This document shows, in pieces, positions 44,101 to 52,795 of a DNA stretch of 64,000 nucleotides (positions within the stretch are counted from its first letter, which is position 1; each line of letters starts with the position of its first letter). The stretch spans positions 13,911 through 77,910 of the forward strand of contig DAIPYL010000003.1 of assembly GCA_036782755.1 (NCBI GenBank), read 5' to 3'. Origin of the DNA: Jeotgalicoccus sp036782755. Lineage in GTDB: Bacteria; Bacillota; Bacilli; Staphylococcales; Salinicoccaceae. The notes beneath the pieces are model-generated. The model did no database searches and had not been told where the DNA came from. It was given only the letters and a program-made list of their open reading frames with translations. The position numbers and the translations under genes were made by a program.

Positions 44101-44137
44101 AAAAAAACCGGAAGAGCGGACTCTTCCGGTTTTTCTT
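44101..44137. terminator. Terminator after the FdhF/YdeP gene
   Basis: AAACCGGAAGAG and CTCTTCCGGTTT pair around CGGA with T-runs on both strands. It sits 17 bases after the stop of the oxidoreductase gene. Confidence 0.92.
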
Positions 44138-44153
44138 TATAATATTCTGAATT

Positions 44154-46511
44154 TTAGTTAGGGTTATCTTCTAATTCAGGTATAGATTTTTCTAAATACT
44201 GACGGTCTTTATTCGCATTAAAGTGATCGGCTTTTTCCATCTTAACGTCAGTAACGTAGTCAGGCATTTCCACGAAGTTTTCGTAAATACCTTTCTCTAC
44301 AAGGAAGTTACCTTCCGGGAACTGAACACCGATGTTGCCGTCTTTAATTGCTGCGTACTTAACGAAGCCCTGGAATACACCGTTCTTGTTATAAAGAACA
44401 ACCGCCTCACCGTCTTCAAGACCTTCACGTCGTGCATCCGTTTCACTCACGAGCACATCGTAGCGGCCCATGTTGTTGAATGCATCCTGATCTCCGTAAA
44501 TCATCGCGTTAAACTGCTTACCGCGTCTCATCAGAAGTTTGAATTCCCCGGCTTTCTTATTGTTATCCGGAATATCCATCGTAATCAGGTTTCCTCGGCC
44601 GTCCGGTGTCGGACATACGCCGCCTTCACATAACCATGCTCCGCCGTACTGATAAACGTCGCCCGCTTTCTTCAGGTGCTGAACACCGTCGTACTGCGGG
44701 TTAGCTTTCGCAATTTCGTCGCGAATCTGCTGTCCTGACTGGAAATCGATTAAATGAGACTCTTCAGGTTTCACACGTTTCGCAAGATCGACATAAATCT
44801 GCCACTCACTGCGTGCTTCGGCAATACGATTGCGGTTTCCTTCAATTTCAGGTGAGAAGTAAATCATTCTCTCTGTAGAAGTTGAAAGTCCGCCGCCGTC
44901 CTGCTCGTAACGAGTTTTCGCGGGAAGCACTACGACAGTTTCTTTCGCATCAAGCAATGTTGATGTATTTAAAATAATATCCTGGTGAACACGGATATCG
45001 AGATTTTGCAGTGCATCTCTTACGAAGTCGGGATCCGGCATCGTTTCAAGGAAGTTACCGCCGGACATGTAGTAAAGTTTAAGCTTTCTTTCATTGTCTT
45101 CCGGCAGCATTGCGTTCTCAATAGTTACACCGACAGTATCTCCAGGCCACTGCGGAAGTTTGAAGTTCCAAAGATCTTCGATACGCGGACGGTTTTCGTC
45201 GTTGTAATCTCCGCCCGGCAGTGAAAACGGATCTGCACCCATTTCGCCTGAACCCTGTACTGAAGAGTGTCCGCGTAATGGCATAAGTCCTTTGTTCTTA
45301 CCGCCTAACCAGCCGCGCAGTAACGCGAGGTTGGATACTTGTGAAATGTTGTCTGTTGCGTGTTTGTGCATTGTTAAACCGAGAGCCCAGACCATAACGC
45401 CTGTCTTCGCTTCAGCAAGGCTGTTTGATAATTCAATAATACGTTCTTTATCGATACCCGAAGACTGCACGATTTCTTCCCAGCTCTGAGACTGAACGTT
45501 TTCTTTAAGGTCTTCGTAGTGGTTAACATGTTCGTTAACGAACTCATGGTTAATTGCAGCACCTTCATTCTGCTCTTCAAGATCGAACCAGTGCTTCATT
45601 ACACCGTGCATTAACGCAATGTCGCCGCCGATGTTTACTTCGTAGAATTCGTCTGCAAGTTCAGTACCGAAAAGTGCTGACTCAACTACTGAAGGTACCC
45701 AGTAGTTTTCCATTGCAGGTTCTCTGTAAGGGTTAATAACGATAATCTTCGTACCGCGTTTTTTAGCTTCCATCATGTATTTAGTAGAAACCGGTGATGC
45801 GTTTGAGGCAACACTTCCCCAGAATACCAATACATCTGTGCCTAACCAGTCCTGGTAATTACAAGTTGAAGCCCCTACACCCACTGAGCGTTTCATCGCT
45901 GATTTACTCGGCGAGTGACAGATACGTGATGCGTTATCGATATGGTTTGTTTCAAGGTAACGTGCAACTTTCGCTGCAACATAATAAGATTCATTCGTAA
46001 TACCGCGGCTTGTTAAGTAGAATGCATACTGTTTCGGATCAAGAACTTTCATCTTGTCCGCAATCGTATTCATTGCTTCGTCCCACGATACTCTGATGAA
46101 TTTGCGATCGCCTTTACGGCGGATCATCGGATATGGAATACGGCCAAGTTCGCGCAGCTCAGTGCTGTCCATCTTGCGTAATTCATCAATATCCTGATGT
46201 AAAATTTCCGGTTTAATCGGAGGTGCTGTATTTAATCTCAGTACGTTAAAACGTGTTGTACACATATGCGGACCGTTTAAAGTCTGGTCCTGGAGGCCTG
46301 ATACACCAAGCGCACAGCCGTCACAAACACCTTTTAATATAATGTTTTTTGCGTAATTTAAATTGTCTCTGTTTTTCCAGACGATTTTAGCAGTATCTCT
46401 CATGTGATGAGGTTTTACTTTTGTTAAACCGAATGGCACAGGACTTACCCACAATTTCGGATCCCACTTTTTAGTCTTATTAATTGGACCCGGATGAAGA
46501 GTTTTACCCAT
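44154..46511 (-). CDS. FdhF/YdeP-type molybdenum oxidoreductase
   Basis: This 785-residue protein of the formate dehydrogenase alpha/molybdopterin superfamily, YdeP subgroup, has cysteines 63 and 66 in CDGCALG and Cys84 in GPHMC near the N-terminus, where related enzymes bind a 4Fe-4S cluster. Only three cysteines are in the usual place, not four. Cys198 in RICHSPS is the likely molybdenum ligand. The catalytic and cofactor domains follow, ending in the molydopterin dinucleotide-binding domain. YdeP members' substrate is unknown; formate is possible. The OFA-family gene ends 39 bases upstream on the same strand, and fdhD is divergent. AGGGAG precedes the ATG. Confidence 0.85.
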   Translation of the reverse strand: MGKTLHPGPINKTKKWDPKLWVSPVPFGLTKVKPHHMRDTAKIVWKNRDNLNYAKNIILKGVCDGCALGVSGLQDQTLNGPHMCTTRFNVLRLNTAPPIKPEILHQDIDELRKMDSTELRELGRIPYPMIRRKGDRKFIRVSWDEAMNTIADKMKVLDPKQYAFYLTSRGITNESYYVAAKVARYLETNHIDNASRICHSPSKSAMKRSVGVGASTCNYQDWLGTDVLVFWGSVASNASPVSTKYMMEAKKRGTKIIVINPYREPAMENYWVPSVVESALFGTELADEFYEVNIGGDIALMHGVMKHWFDLEEQNEGAAINHEFVNEHVNHYEDLKENVQSQSWEEIVQSSGIDKERIIELSNSLAEAKTGVMVWALGLTMHKHATDNISQVSNLALLRGWLGGKNKGLMPLRGHSSVQGSGEMGADPFSLPGGDYNDENRPRIEDLWNFKLPQWPGDTVGVTIENAMLPEDNERKLKLYYMSGGNFLETMPDPDFVRDALQNLDIRVHQDIILNTSTLLDAKETVVVLPAKTRYEQDGGGLSTSTERMIYFSPEIEGNRNRIAEARSEWQIYVDLAKRVKPEESHLIDFQSGQQIRDEIAKANPQYDGVQHLKKAGDVYQYGGAWLCEGGVCPTPDGRGNLITMDIPDNNKKAGEFKLLMRRGKQFNAMIYGDQDAFNNMGRYDVLVSETDARREGLEDGEAVVLYNKNGVFQGFVKYAAIKDGNIGVQFPEGNFLVEKGIYENFVEMPDYVTDVKMEKADHFNANKDRQYLEKSIPELEDNPN

Positions 46512-46550
46512 GTAGACACTCCCTCTATATAATAATAACTCTATTGTACA

Positions 46551-47813
46551 CTATTTCGCGGAAGCGCTGACAGAATCCAGCTCATTTTTCTGCTGAAGTT
46601 TTCTAATATCCAGTCGGATAAATACTGAAATTACCAGTGCGATAACGAACAGCCCCGCAAAAATGTACAGCGACCATGCATAGCTTTGTGTCGCTTCGTA
46701 AATTTTGGCAACGATAAACGGACCTGCGAGACCTGCTGCTGCCCATGCTGTTAAAATATATCCGTGAATGGCACCAAGCTGCTTCGTTCCGAAGATGTCC
46801 CCGATGTATGCAGGAATTGCCGAAAAACCACCGCCGTAGCATGAAATCATAACGAACAGCAGTAACTGGAAAAGCAGTGCGTTCGTCGTGAACGGCAGTA
46901 CCGCAAAGATTCCAATCTGTAATACGAAGAACAGCGTATAAAGATTTGTTCTGCCGATGTAATCTGAAATAGATGCCCAGACCAGACGTCCGGCTCCGTT
47001 AAATACGCCCATAATTCCTACCATGAATGCTGCTGCACCTGCAGATAATCCGGCAATTTCAACACCCATCGGACTTGCGACTGCAAGAATTGCAATACCG
47101 CACGTCACGTTGATAAAGAGCATCAGCCACAAGAAATAAAAACGTTTCGTCTTAATTGCCTCATTGGCTGTCAGCTGTGCCAGATCTTTCGACACAGCTG
47201 CAGTGCTTTCATCGATCATCACACCTTTAGGATGATACCCTTCAGGCGGTCTTTCGAGATATAAACTCGACACAAGCATTACCATAAAGTAAATGGCGCC
47301 GAGAATAAAAAATGTGTTAGGAATTCCAACAGACTCAATCAGCATGCGCATTACCGGACTTGCGATCATCGCGGCAAAACCAAACCCCATAATTGCAAGA
47401 CCTGTCGCCATTCCGCGTCTGTCCGGGAACCATTTAACTAATGTAGAAACCGGAGTTATGTACCCTATACCGAGCCCGATTCCTCCGAGCACTCCATAAC
47501 CGACATACAGGAGCCACAGCATTTCAAGCTGTATACCGAATCCCGCTGTAATCATACCTGCAGCAAAAAAAACTGTGGATACCAGTCCCGACATCCTCGG
47601 CCCTTTCGCCTCCACGAAATGTCCCATAAATGCTGCAGACAGTCCTAAAAATAAAATAGCAATACTAAACGTAATTGAAACCTGGCTCAATGTCCATCCG
47701 ATAGATTCCTGAAGCGGCGTCGTAAATACACTCCATGCGTAAACTGAGCCGATTGAAATATGTATGCCCACCCCTGCAAGAGCAATCAGCCAGCGATTTT
47801 TCTTTGTTTGCAT
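46551..47813 (-). CDS. OFA family MFS transporter (oxalate/formate antiporter type)
   Basis: This 420-residue, 12-helix MFS protein begins KKNRWLIALAGVGIHISIGSVYAWSVF and has GGIGLGIGYITPVSTLVKWFPDRRGMATGLA, both standard for the oxalate:formate antiporter family. Members exchange or import small carboxylates such as oxalate, formate, lactate or pyruvate. It lies upstream of the oxidoreductase on the same strand, and fdhD is divergent, so formate is a plausible substrate, but unproven. AGGGGGG precedes the ATG. A good promoter lies at 47873-47901. Confidence 0.87.
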   Translation of the reverse strand: MQTKKNRWLIALAGVGIHISIGSVYAWSVFTTPLQESIGWTLSQVSITFSIAILFLGLSAAFMGHFVEAKGPRMSGLVSTVFFAAGMITAGFGIQLEMLWLLYVGYGVLGGIGLGIGYITPVSTLVKWFPDRRGMATGLAIMGFGFAAMIASPVMRMLIESVGIPNTFFILGAIYFMVMLVSSLYLERPPEGYHPKGVMIDESTAAVSKDLAQLTANEAIKTKRFYFLWLMLFINVTCGIAILAVASPMGVEIAGLSAGAAAFMVGIMGVFNGAGRLVWASISDYIGRTNLYTLFFVLQIGIFAVLPFTTNALLFQLLLFVMISCYGGGFSAIPAYIGDIFGTKQLGAIHGYILTAWAAAGLAGPFIVAKIYEATQSYAWSLYIFAGLFVIALVISVFIRLDIRKLQQKNELDSVSASAK

Positions 47814-47872
47814 GTAAATCCCCCTATTATTTTTGACGGAATTCCTAAAATTGTAATCTCGCCTTAAATGTG

Positions 47873-47901
47873 ATTATATAAAGAAAAAGAAGCATTTACA
47901 A
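47873..47901 (-). promoter_or_regulatory. Promoter of the OFA transporter-oxidoreductase operon
   Basis: On the minus strand TTGTAA, 17 bases, TATAAT. It lies between the divergent OFA transporter and fdhD genes. Confidence 0.75.
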
Positions 47902-47929
47902 TAAGATTCGGAGTAGGAGAGTTTTTACT

Positions 47930-48742
47930 ATGGAAATCGTTACTAAAAATACTATCCGCCGCTATACGGACGGAAAATTCATCGAGACCGATGATATAAT
48001 CGCTGAGGAATTTCCACTGACCATATATTTAAATGATGTTGAATTTGCAACGTTGGTCTGTTCACCCGATGACCTGGAGGAACTCGTTATCGGGTTTTTA
48101 GCATCGGAAGGTGCACTGCGCTCATTTAAGGAAATTGAATCGATGAATATCGACGAACGCGGCGGATTCTGCCACGTCAAAGTTTCACGTGAACTTCCAA
48201 AAGACTACGGCTCGTTCTCAAAACGCGTACTCGGCTCATGCTGCGGTAAAAGCCGTCAGTTCTACTTCCAGGCAGACGTTGAAACTTCGAAGTATTCATT
48301 GTCGGATACTAAACTGACACCTGAGCAGTGCATCAGTCTGATGAAGGAAATGCAGGAAGAAAGTACGATATTTAAAGACACCGGCGGCATCCATAATGCG
48401 AGCATCGCATCACCTGACGGCACTATCGTGCATAAAGGCGATATCGGACGCCATAACGCACTTGATAAACTTTATGGACACTGTCTGCAGAACAACATTT
48501 CAGTTAAAGATAAAGTTATCGTATTCAGTGGACGCATCTCGTCTGAGGTACTGACAAAAGCATCGAAAATTGGCGTCGGCATCGTGCTGAGCAAATCCGC
48601 ACCGACTGACCTCGCGATTAAGCTCGCCCATGACTTAAACATTACAGCTGCAGGGTTTATCCGCGGCAGTTCATTTAATATTTACAGCCATCCATGGCGT
48701 ATTATTGGAGCGGACGAACTGGAAGTCAATAAATTGGATTAA
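47930..48742 (+). CDS. fdhD: Formate dehydrogenase accessory sulfurtransferase FdhD
   Basis: This 270-residue protein passes sulfur from a cysteine desulfurase to the molybdenum cofactor so that formate dehydrogenase becomes active. It has the reactive Cys104/Cys105 in GSCCGKSRQ, then IFKDTGGIHNASI and GDIGRHNALDKLYG and the C-terminal FSGRISSEVLTKASK. The two adjacent cysteines replace the CxxC pair seen in E. coli FdhD. AGGAGA precedes the ATG. Its divergent position from the FdhF/YdeP group supports activation of that enzyme. The gene stands alone before a terminator. Confidence 0.92.
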   Translation: MEIVTKNTIRRYTDGKFIETDDIIAEEFPLTIYLNDVEFATLVCSPDDLEELVIGFLASEGALRSFKEIESMNIDERGGFCHVKVSRELPKDYGSFSKRVLGSCCGKSRQFYFQADVETSKYSLSDTKLTPEQCISLMKEMQEESTIFKDTGGIHNASIASPDGTIVHKGDIGRHNALDKLYGHCLQNNISVKDKVIVFSGRISSEVLTKASKIGVGIVLSKSAPTDLAIKLAHDLNITAAGFIRGSSFNIYSHPWRIIGADELEVNKLD

Positions 48743-48796
48743 TTTCCGTTGTTCGGGGACTACGTCGTACTCCATAACAAGCTTCACACAATAAAA

Positions 48797-48840
48797 ACAT
48801 AAACGCACCCTCTCCAAAATGGAGAAAGGTGCGTTTCTTT
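48797..48840. terminator. Bidirectional terminator between fdhD and the glucosaminidase gene
   Basis: AAACGCACC and GGTGCGTTT pair, with an inner TCTCCA/TGGAGA stem. The right edge overlaps the glucosaminidase stop. Confidence 0.92.
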
Positions 48841-49633
48841 AATCCGGCTGTTTATCATTATTATAATTCTCAGTTTCCAGCTCATCGTATTCCAGCCCTA
48901 ATGAATTGTAGTAACTGTTCATAATGCTGGCGATTTTCTCTGCCCATTCTATATCCGTTGCATAAAGATGAGTCCCCGGGTTCTCCGGATTCCACCTCAT
49001 ACGATATAATGTGTTTTGCCCGTTATCCAGATAGTTCGTGCGGATAAATTCCGCCCCGCCGGTAATTGCCGCGTCAGGTGTTGACCAGTCGGCTTCTTGT
49101 GCGTAGCTTGAGCCTTCGGCAATCGCATCATGGTCAAATGCACCGATTCCGAAAAAGTTATAATATGTTGTACCTTCAACTTCTATACCGGAAGCGAGTT
49201 CCGATTGTCCGTGCCCCGTTTCAAGTAGCGCATGGCTGATCAGATACAGTGCATTTATATTATGTTTTTGTTCCGCCTCGATAAAAGCAGCGCCCGTGCC
49301 TTCCAATATTCCTTTACCATCAAGCAGTTTATTCAGTTCATCTTCACCGGCATCCGACTGTGAGTCCAGCGGTAAAAATTGAAAGTTATTGCTGCTTTCC
49401 ATCGTCATCGCTTCTTTAATATCATTTTCGTCTGCGTATTCTGTCACATTGCCCGCAAGCTTCACGTCACCTGTATTATTATTGACCTGCATGCTGACAG
49501 CTTCTTCAAAAGTATACGTAGAAATCTCCTCCGTTTTAAAAAATGATGTTTCTGAAACGAAGAATGCCAGCGTAAATAATGCCATTACAATAATCAGCAG
49601 TATAAAGGGAATATTTTCTTTTATCTTTTCCAT
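48839..49633 (-). CDS. Membrane-anchored N-acetylglucosaminidase (GH73, SagB-like)
   Basis: From Met at 49633 (GGAGG 6 bases upstream) this protein of about 264 residues has one N-terminal membrane anchor (about 8-27) and a long stalk. The GH73-type domain has ALLETGHGQSELASG, where the Glu is the likely catalytic acid, then YYNFFGIGAFD and YATDIEWAEKIASIM. It should cut the glycan strand of peptidoglycan; staphylococcal SagB, which sets glycan length, has the same layout. Orthology is a reasonable guess, not shown. The start two codons upstream is a GTG within the Shine-Dalgarno. Confidence 0.83.
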   Translation of the reverse strand: MEKIKENIPFILLIIVMALFTLAFFVSETSFFKTEEISTYTFEEAVSMQVNNNTGDVKLAGNVTEYADENDIKEAMTMESSNNFQFLPLDSQSDAGEDELNKLLDGKGILEGTGAAFIEAEQKHNINALYLISHALLETGHGQSELASGIEVEGTTYYNFFGIGAFDHDAIAEGSSYAQEADWSTPDAAITGGAEFIRTNYLDNGQNTLYRMRWNPENPGTHLYATDIEWAEKIASIMNSYYNSLGLEYDELETENYNNDKQPD

Positions 49634-49644
49634 GGGCACCCTCC

Positions 49645-49679
49645 AAAAAAATAAATGAGACTGACGATGTCAGTCTCAT
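49645..49679 (-). terminator. Terminator after the 60-residue gene
   Basis: TGAGACTGAC and GTCAGTCTCA pair around GAT, followed on the minus strand by a T-run. It separates the small gene from the glucosaminidase gene. Confidence 0.88.
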
Positions 49680-49706
49680 ATTTATGTTTACTATATTAAC
49701 GCTGTT

Positions 49707-49889
49707 TTACCGCTGGTCAAATAGAACTGCTTCTAATTGTTTCAATTTTGCCTGGCTTTCTTCATCCAGTGATTCCACAGTAATCCGCTGTTCCAGCAAA
49801 TCCGTTGCTTCGTCGAAAGAAATACCAATTGCTTCACTGATTTGATATGCAGTTAAATTGCCTTTTAGAATGTTTAAATCTGTCTCCAT
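49707..49889 (-). CDS. Small soluble protein, unknown
   Basis: This 60-residue protein is predicted helical: METDLNILKGNLTAYQISEA then IGISFDEATDLLEQ, which resembles a small HTH-like helix pair. The C-terminal half is an amphipathic helix. I do not recognise a family. AGGTGAT lies upstream of the ATG and a terminator downstream, so it is a real single-gene unit. The odd promoter region at 50038-50060 lies about 150 bases upstream. Confidence 0.65.
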   Translation of the reverse strand: METDLNILKGNLTAYQISEAIGISFDEATDLLEQRITVESLDEESQAKLKQLEAVLFDQR

Positions 49890-50037
49890 ACAATCACCTG
49901 TTCAAATGTAATAAATTATCGAGAGCTTACACAATTCATCTTTCGCAGATAAATTCGTTAAATGATTAAATATGAAGCTCCAGACAAATTCGCTGCTAGT
50001 TAGTGAATTTTTTTACTTAGTAGATTAATTAAACTAC

Positions 50038-50060
50038 ATTATACGCAACTTTTCAAGTTG
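50038..50060 (-). promoter_or_regulatory. TATAAT with adjoining palindrome (operator-like)
   Basis: On the minus strand TATAAT (50043-50038) is preceded by CAACTT, GAA, AAGTTG, a perfect palindrome filling the usual spacer. The -35 (TAATGC) is poor. It could be an activator-dependent or repressed promoter for the 60-residue gene. This is a hypothesis. Confidence 0.4.
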
Positions 50061-50098
50061 GCATTAGTATTTTCATCATTTTATTACATTATATAAGT

Positions 50099-51412
50099 TT
50101 ATAATATCATACCTGCAATAAATCCTGTAATCAGAACAGGTATGTTCAGGAAGATAAACGTCGGTACACAGGTATCCCAGATGTGATCGTGCTGACCATC
50201 GACATTCAGCCCCGCAGTCGGACCGAGCGTAGAATCTGATGCCGGAGACCCCGCATCACCAAGTACGCCGGCAGTTCCGACAATCGCAATAATTGCAGAT
50301 ATCGACAGACCGAGCTCTGTGCCCATCGGTACAAAGATCGCTGCGATAATCGGCAGTGTTGCGAATGATGAACCGATTCCCATCGTTACGACCAAGCCGA
50401 CAAGGAGCATTCCCATAACGATAAACGCCTTATTATTCCCAAGTGTGTCTGAAATACTGTTAACCAGCGGAAGAACATCCTCCGTTGAAGTAATAACGCC
50501 GGCAAAGCCGTTTGCCGCGAGCATTACCATTCCGATATATGCCATGATTTTAATACCGTTAACCAGTTCGCGGTCAAGGTCCGCCCACTTAAACTGCAGT
50601 GACAGGAAGAAGACCATAATACCGCCTAGGGCACCAAAAATCATTGAGTCGGTAAAGAACTGCACTGTAAATGTCACGATAATTGCTATTGTTGCTGTAA
50701 CTAATGTTTTCGTGCTGACCGTCATTTTTTCAGCCGACATTTCGCTTTCTTTATCTAAATATTTCCGCGGTCTTCTATAGAAGAAAAATGCGAGAATTAA
50801 ACCGGCAACGAAACCGAGTGCCGGAATAATCATGCTGGGTGCGACATCTCCAAATTCAATCGTTGTGCCTGCGTTCGCAAAGCTCGTCACGATTGTATTC
50901 TGAAATATTTGTCCGTAACCAAACGGCAGCACCGCGTAAGTGAATGTCAGACCGAAAGTCATGACGACTGCAAGCAGCCTGCGGTCCAGCTGCAGTTCGT
51001 TAAATAAACTGATCAGCGGCGGAATAAGTATAGGAATAAACGCAATATGCACTGGAATTAAGTTCTGACTGATCATAGAAATAACGAGCAGCGTTACGAT
51101 TAAAGAAACTTTCGCAATCACTCGTGCCTTCGTTGTTTTACTGGCATTCAGAACACTTAAAATCTTATCTACCATAACGTCGGTAATACCGCTGTATGCA
51201 ATGAGTGCGGCGAATCCTCCGAGGAGCGCATAGCTGAGCGCAATTTCAGCGCCGTTGACGATTCCTCCTGTGAATACACTGATAACTTCATCGACACCCA
51301 TACCGGAAACAAGTCCGCCGGTCAGTGCACCGATAAACAGTGCCAGTATAACATTAAGTCTGCACAGACTTAAAATGACCATAACGAGTATCGCAATTAA
51401 AACTGAGTTCAT
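50099..51412 (-). CDS. YuiF-type Na+/H+ antiporter family protein
   Basis: This 437-residue membrane protein has about 11-12 predicted helices, with ALFIGALTGGLVSGMGVDEV, SQNLIPVHIAFIPILIPP and a conserved GDAGSPASDSTLGPTAGLN near the C-terminus. The family covers proteins annotated as sodium/proton antiporters or amino-acid transporters; the true substrate is unknown. It is a single gene with GGAGG upstream, divergent from metA by 126 bases. Confidence 0.82.
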   Translation of the reverse strand: MNSVLIAILVMVILSLCRLNVILALFIGALTGGLVSGMGVDEVISVFTGGIVNGAEIALSYALLGGFAALIAYSGITDVMVDKILSVLNASKTTKARVIAKVSLIVTLLVISMISQNLIPVHIAFIPILIPPLISLFNELQLDRRLLAVVMTFGLTFTYAVLPFGYGQIFQNTIVTSFANAGTTIEFGDVAPSMIIPALGFVAGLILAFFFYRRPRKYLDKESEMSAEKMTVSTKTLVTATIAIIVTFTVQFFTDSMIFGALGGIMVFFLSLQFKWADLDRELVNGIKIMAYIGMVMLAANGFAGVITSTEDVLPLVNSISDTLGNNKAFIVMGMLLVGLVVTMGIGSSFATLPIIAAIFVPMGTELGLSISAIIAIVGTAGVLGDAGSPASDSTLGPTAGLNVDGQHDHIWDTCVPTFIFLNIPVLITGFIAGMIL

Positions 51413-51538
51413 TATTTTTCCTCCAAAATACGTTTATATACTGCTTTTAAAGTTTTTTGACAATTTAGACATTGACTGTCGTTCGTTTTCTGTTACATTA
51501 AGAAGTACTTATTATATGTTATTTAAGGACGTGAACGC

Positions 51539-52462
51539 ATGCCAATTAAAATCATCGAAGGCCTTCCTGTACGAACGAAACTGCAGCAAGAACAAGTATA
51601 TACTATAGAAGCTTCCCGCGCGATATCACAGGACATTCGTCCATTAAAAATTCTTATTTTAAACCTTATGCCCCTGAAAGAAACGACTGAACTTCAGCTT
51701 CTTAGACTGCTCGGCAACTCACCGCTTCAAATCGATGTTGAATTTCTGCATATGTCGACGCATAAAAGCAGAAATACACCGACCAGTCATCTCCAGAAAT
51801 TTTATAAGACATACAATGAAGTAAAAGATGATTATTTCGACGGTATGATTGTTACCGGCGCACCGGTGGAAAAGCTGAATTTCGAACAAGTCGGTTACAT
51901 CGATGAACTAAAAAACATAACTGACTGGGCACAGACTCATGTCTTTTCCAGATTTTATATTTGCTGGGGGGCACAATTTGCTTTAAACCACTATTATAAT
52001 ATCGAAAAGCTTACTTTATCAGAAAAATTGTTCGGTGTGTTCGATTATCAGAATATAAAACCGGAACATCCGTATATCCGCGGTTTTGATGATATTTATC
52101 AGGTTCCCCAATCCAGACATACTAAAATTAATTACGAAGTTTTAAATGATATTCCGGAGCTGGAAGTATTAACTTTCAATAAAAATTTCGGTCCGGATAT
52201 CATCACTTCTAAAAATCAGCGTGACCTGTTTATTTTCGGTCATTTGGAGTACGACCGTGAAACACTGAAGAAAGAATACGACCGCGATGCCGAGAACGGC
52301 GTTGACACTGCCGTTCCATTCAATTATTATCCGGATGACAACCCGGAAAGCAATCCGAAATTCCAATGGCGCAGCCACGGACATCTGCTGTTTAACAACT
52401 GGCTGAATGAAACCTATCAGAATACATTGTACGATTTAAGAAAACTGGATGAACTAAAATAA
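51539..52462 (+). CDS. metA: Homoserine O-acetyltransferase (MetA type)
   Basis: This 307-residue enzyme activates homoserine for methionine synthesis. The nucleophile is Cys142 in YICWGAQFALNHYY. Residue 111 is Glu (GAPVEKL), the position that in Bacillus MetA decides for acetyl-CoA rather than succinyl-CoA, so the name acetyltransferase is preferred over the old succinyltransferase label. Other blocks are NLMPLKETTELQLLRLLGNS and the His of RSHGHLLFNNWLNE. No SAM riboswitch or T-box is present in the 126-base upstream gap. A terminator follows the stop. Confidence 0.93.
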   Translation: MPIKIIEGLPVRTKLQQEQVYTIEASRAISQDIRPLKILILNLMPLKETTELQLLRLLGNSPLQIDVEFLHMSTHKSRNTPTSHLQKFYKTYNEVKDDYFDGMIVTGAPVEKLNFEQVGYIDELKNITDWAQTHVFSRFYICWGAQFALNHYYNIEKLTLSEKLFGVFDYQNIKPEHPYIRGFDDIYQVPQSRHTKINYEVLNDIPELEVLTFNKNFGPDIITSKNQRDLFIFGHLEYDRETLKKEYDRDAENGVDTAVPFNYYPDDNPESNPKFQWRSHGHLLFNNWLNETYQNTLYDLRKLDELK

Positions 52463-52488
52463 AAAGGCGCCCGGCGGGCGCCTTTTAG
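52461..52488. terminator. Terminator between metA and chorismate mutase
   Basis: AAAAGGCGCCC and GGGCGCCTTTT pair around a three-base GGC loop. It can serve both convergent genes. Confidence 0.92.
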
Positions 52489-52775
52489 CATGTTTTCGTA
52501 TGCTGACCGTGAAGACATTCCTGCTGTCTTCTTCTAGAGAGCTCCATGAGGTGTTTACTAAAATCCGAGATGTAAGTATCCAGCGTACGATCATTTAAAT
52601 AGGAAATATTTTTATTAATCACCATTTTCTCACGCTGCGCATCTAGAACGGGAAGGTTATTCGCGAGTTTATACTCAGCAATTTCCGTCGATACTTTCAT
52701 TCTCTTTTCGAAAAGCTGAACGAGCTGGCGGTCTATCTGATCTATTTCTTTACGTAACTCATTATGTCTCCCCAT
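52485..52775 (-). CDS. aroQ: Chorismate mutase, AroQ type II
   Basis: From Met at 52775 (GAGGAGG 6 bases upstream) this 96-residue all-helical enzyme turns chorismate into prephenate. Active-site residues can be seen at Arg8, Arg25, Lys36, Arg48 and Gln84/85 of the usual pattern (RKEIDQIDRQLVQLFEKR, YKLANNLPVLDAQREK). In Bacillus and S. aureus this domain is fused to DAHP synthase; here it is a separate gene 21 bases after it. It is the second gene of the attenuated unit. The Cys-His rich tail HGQHTKTC is unusual. Confidence 0.9.
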   Translation of the reverse strand: MGRHNELRKEIDQIDRQLVQLFEKRMKVSTEIAEYKLANNLPVLDAQREKMVINKNISYLNDRTLDTYISDFSKHLMELSRRRQQECLHGQHTKTC

Positions 52776-52795
52776 GGTTAGCCTCCTCATATTTT

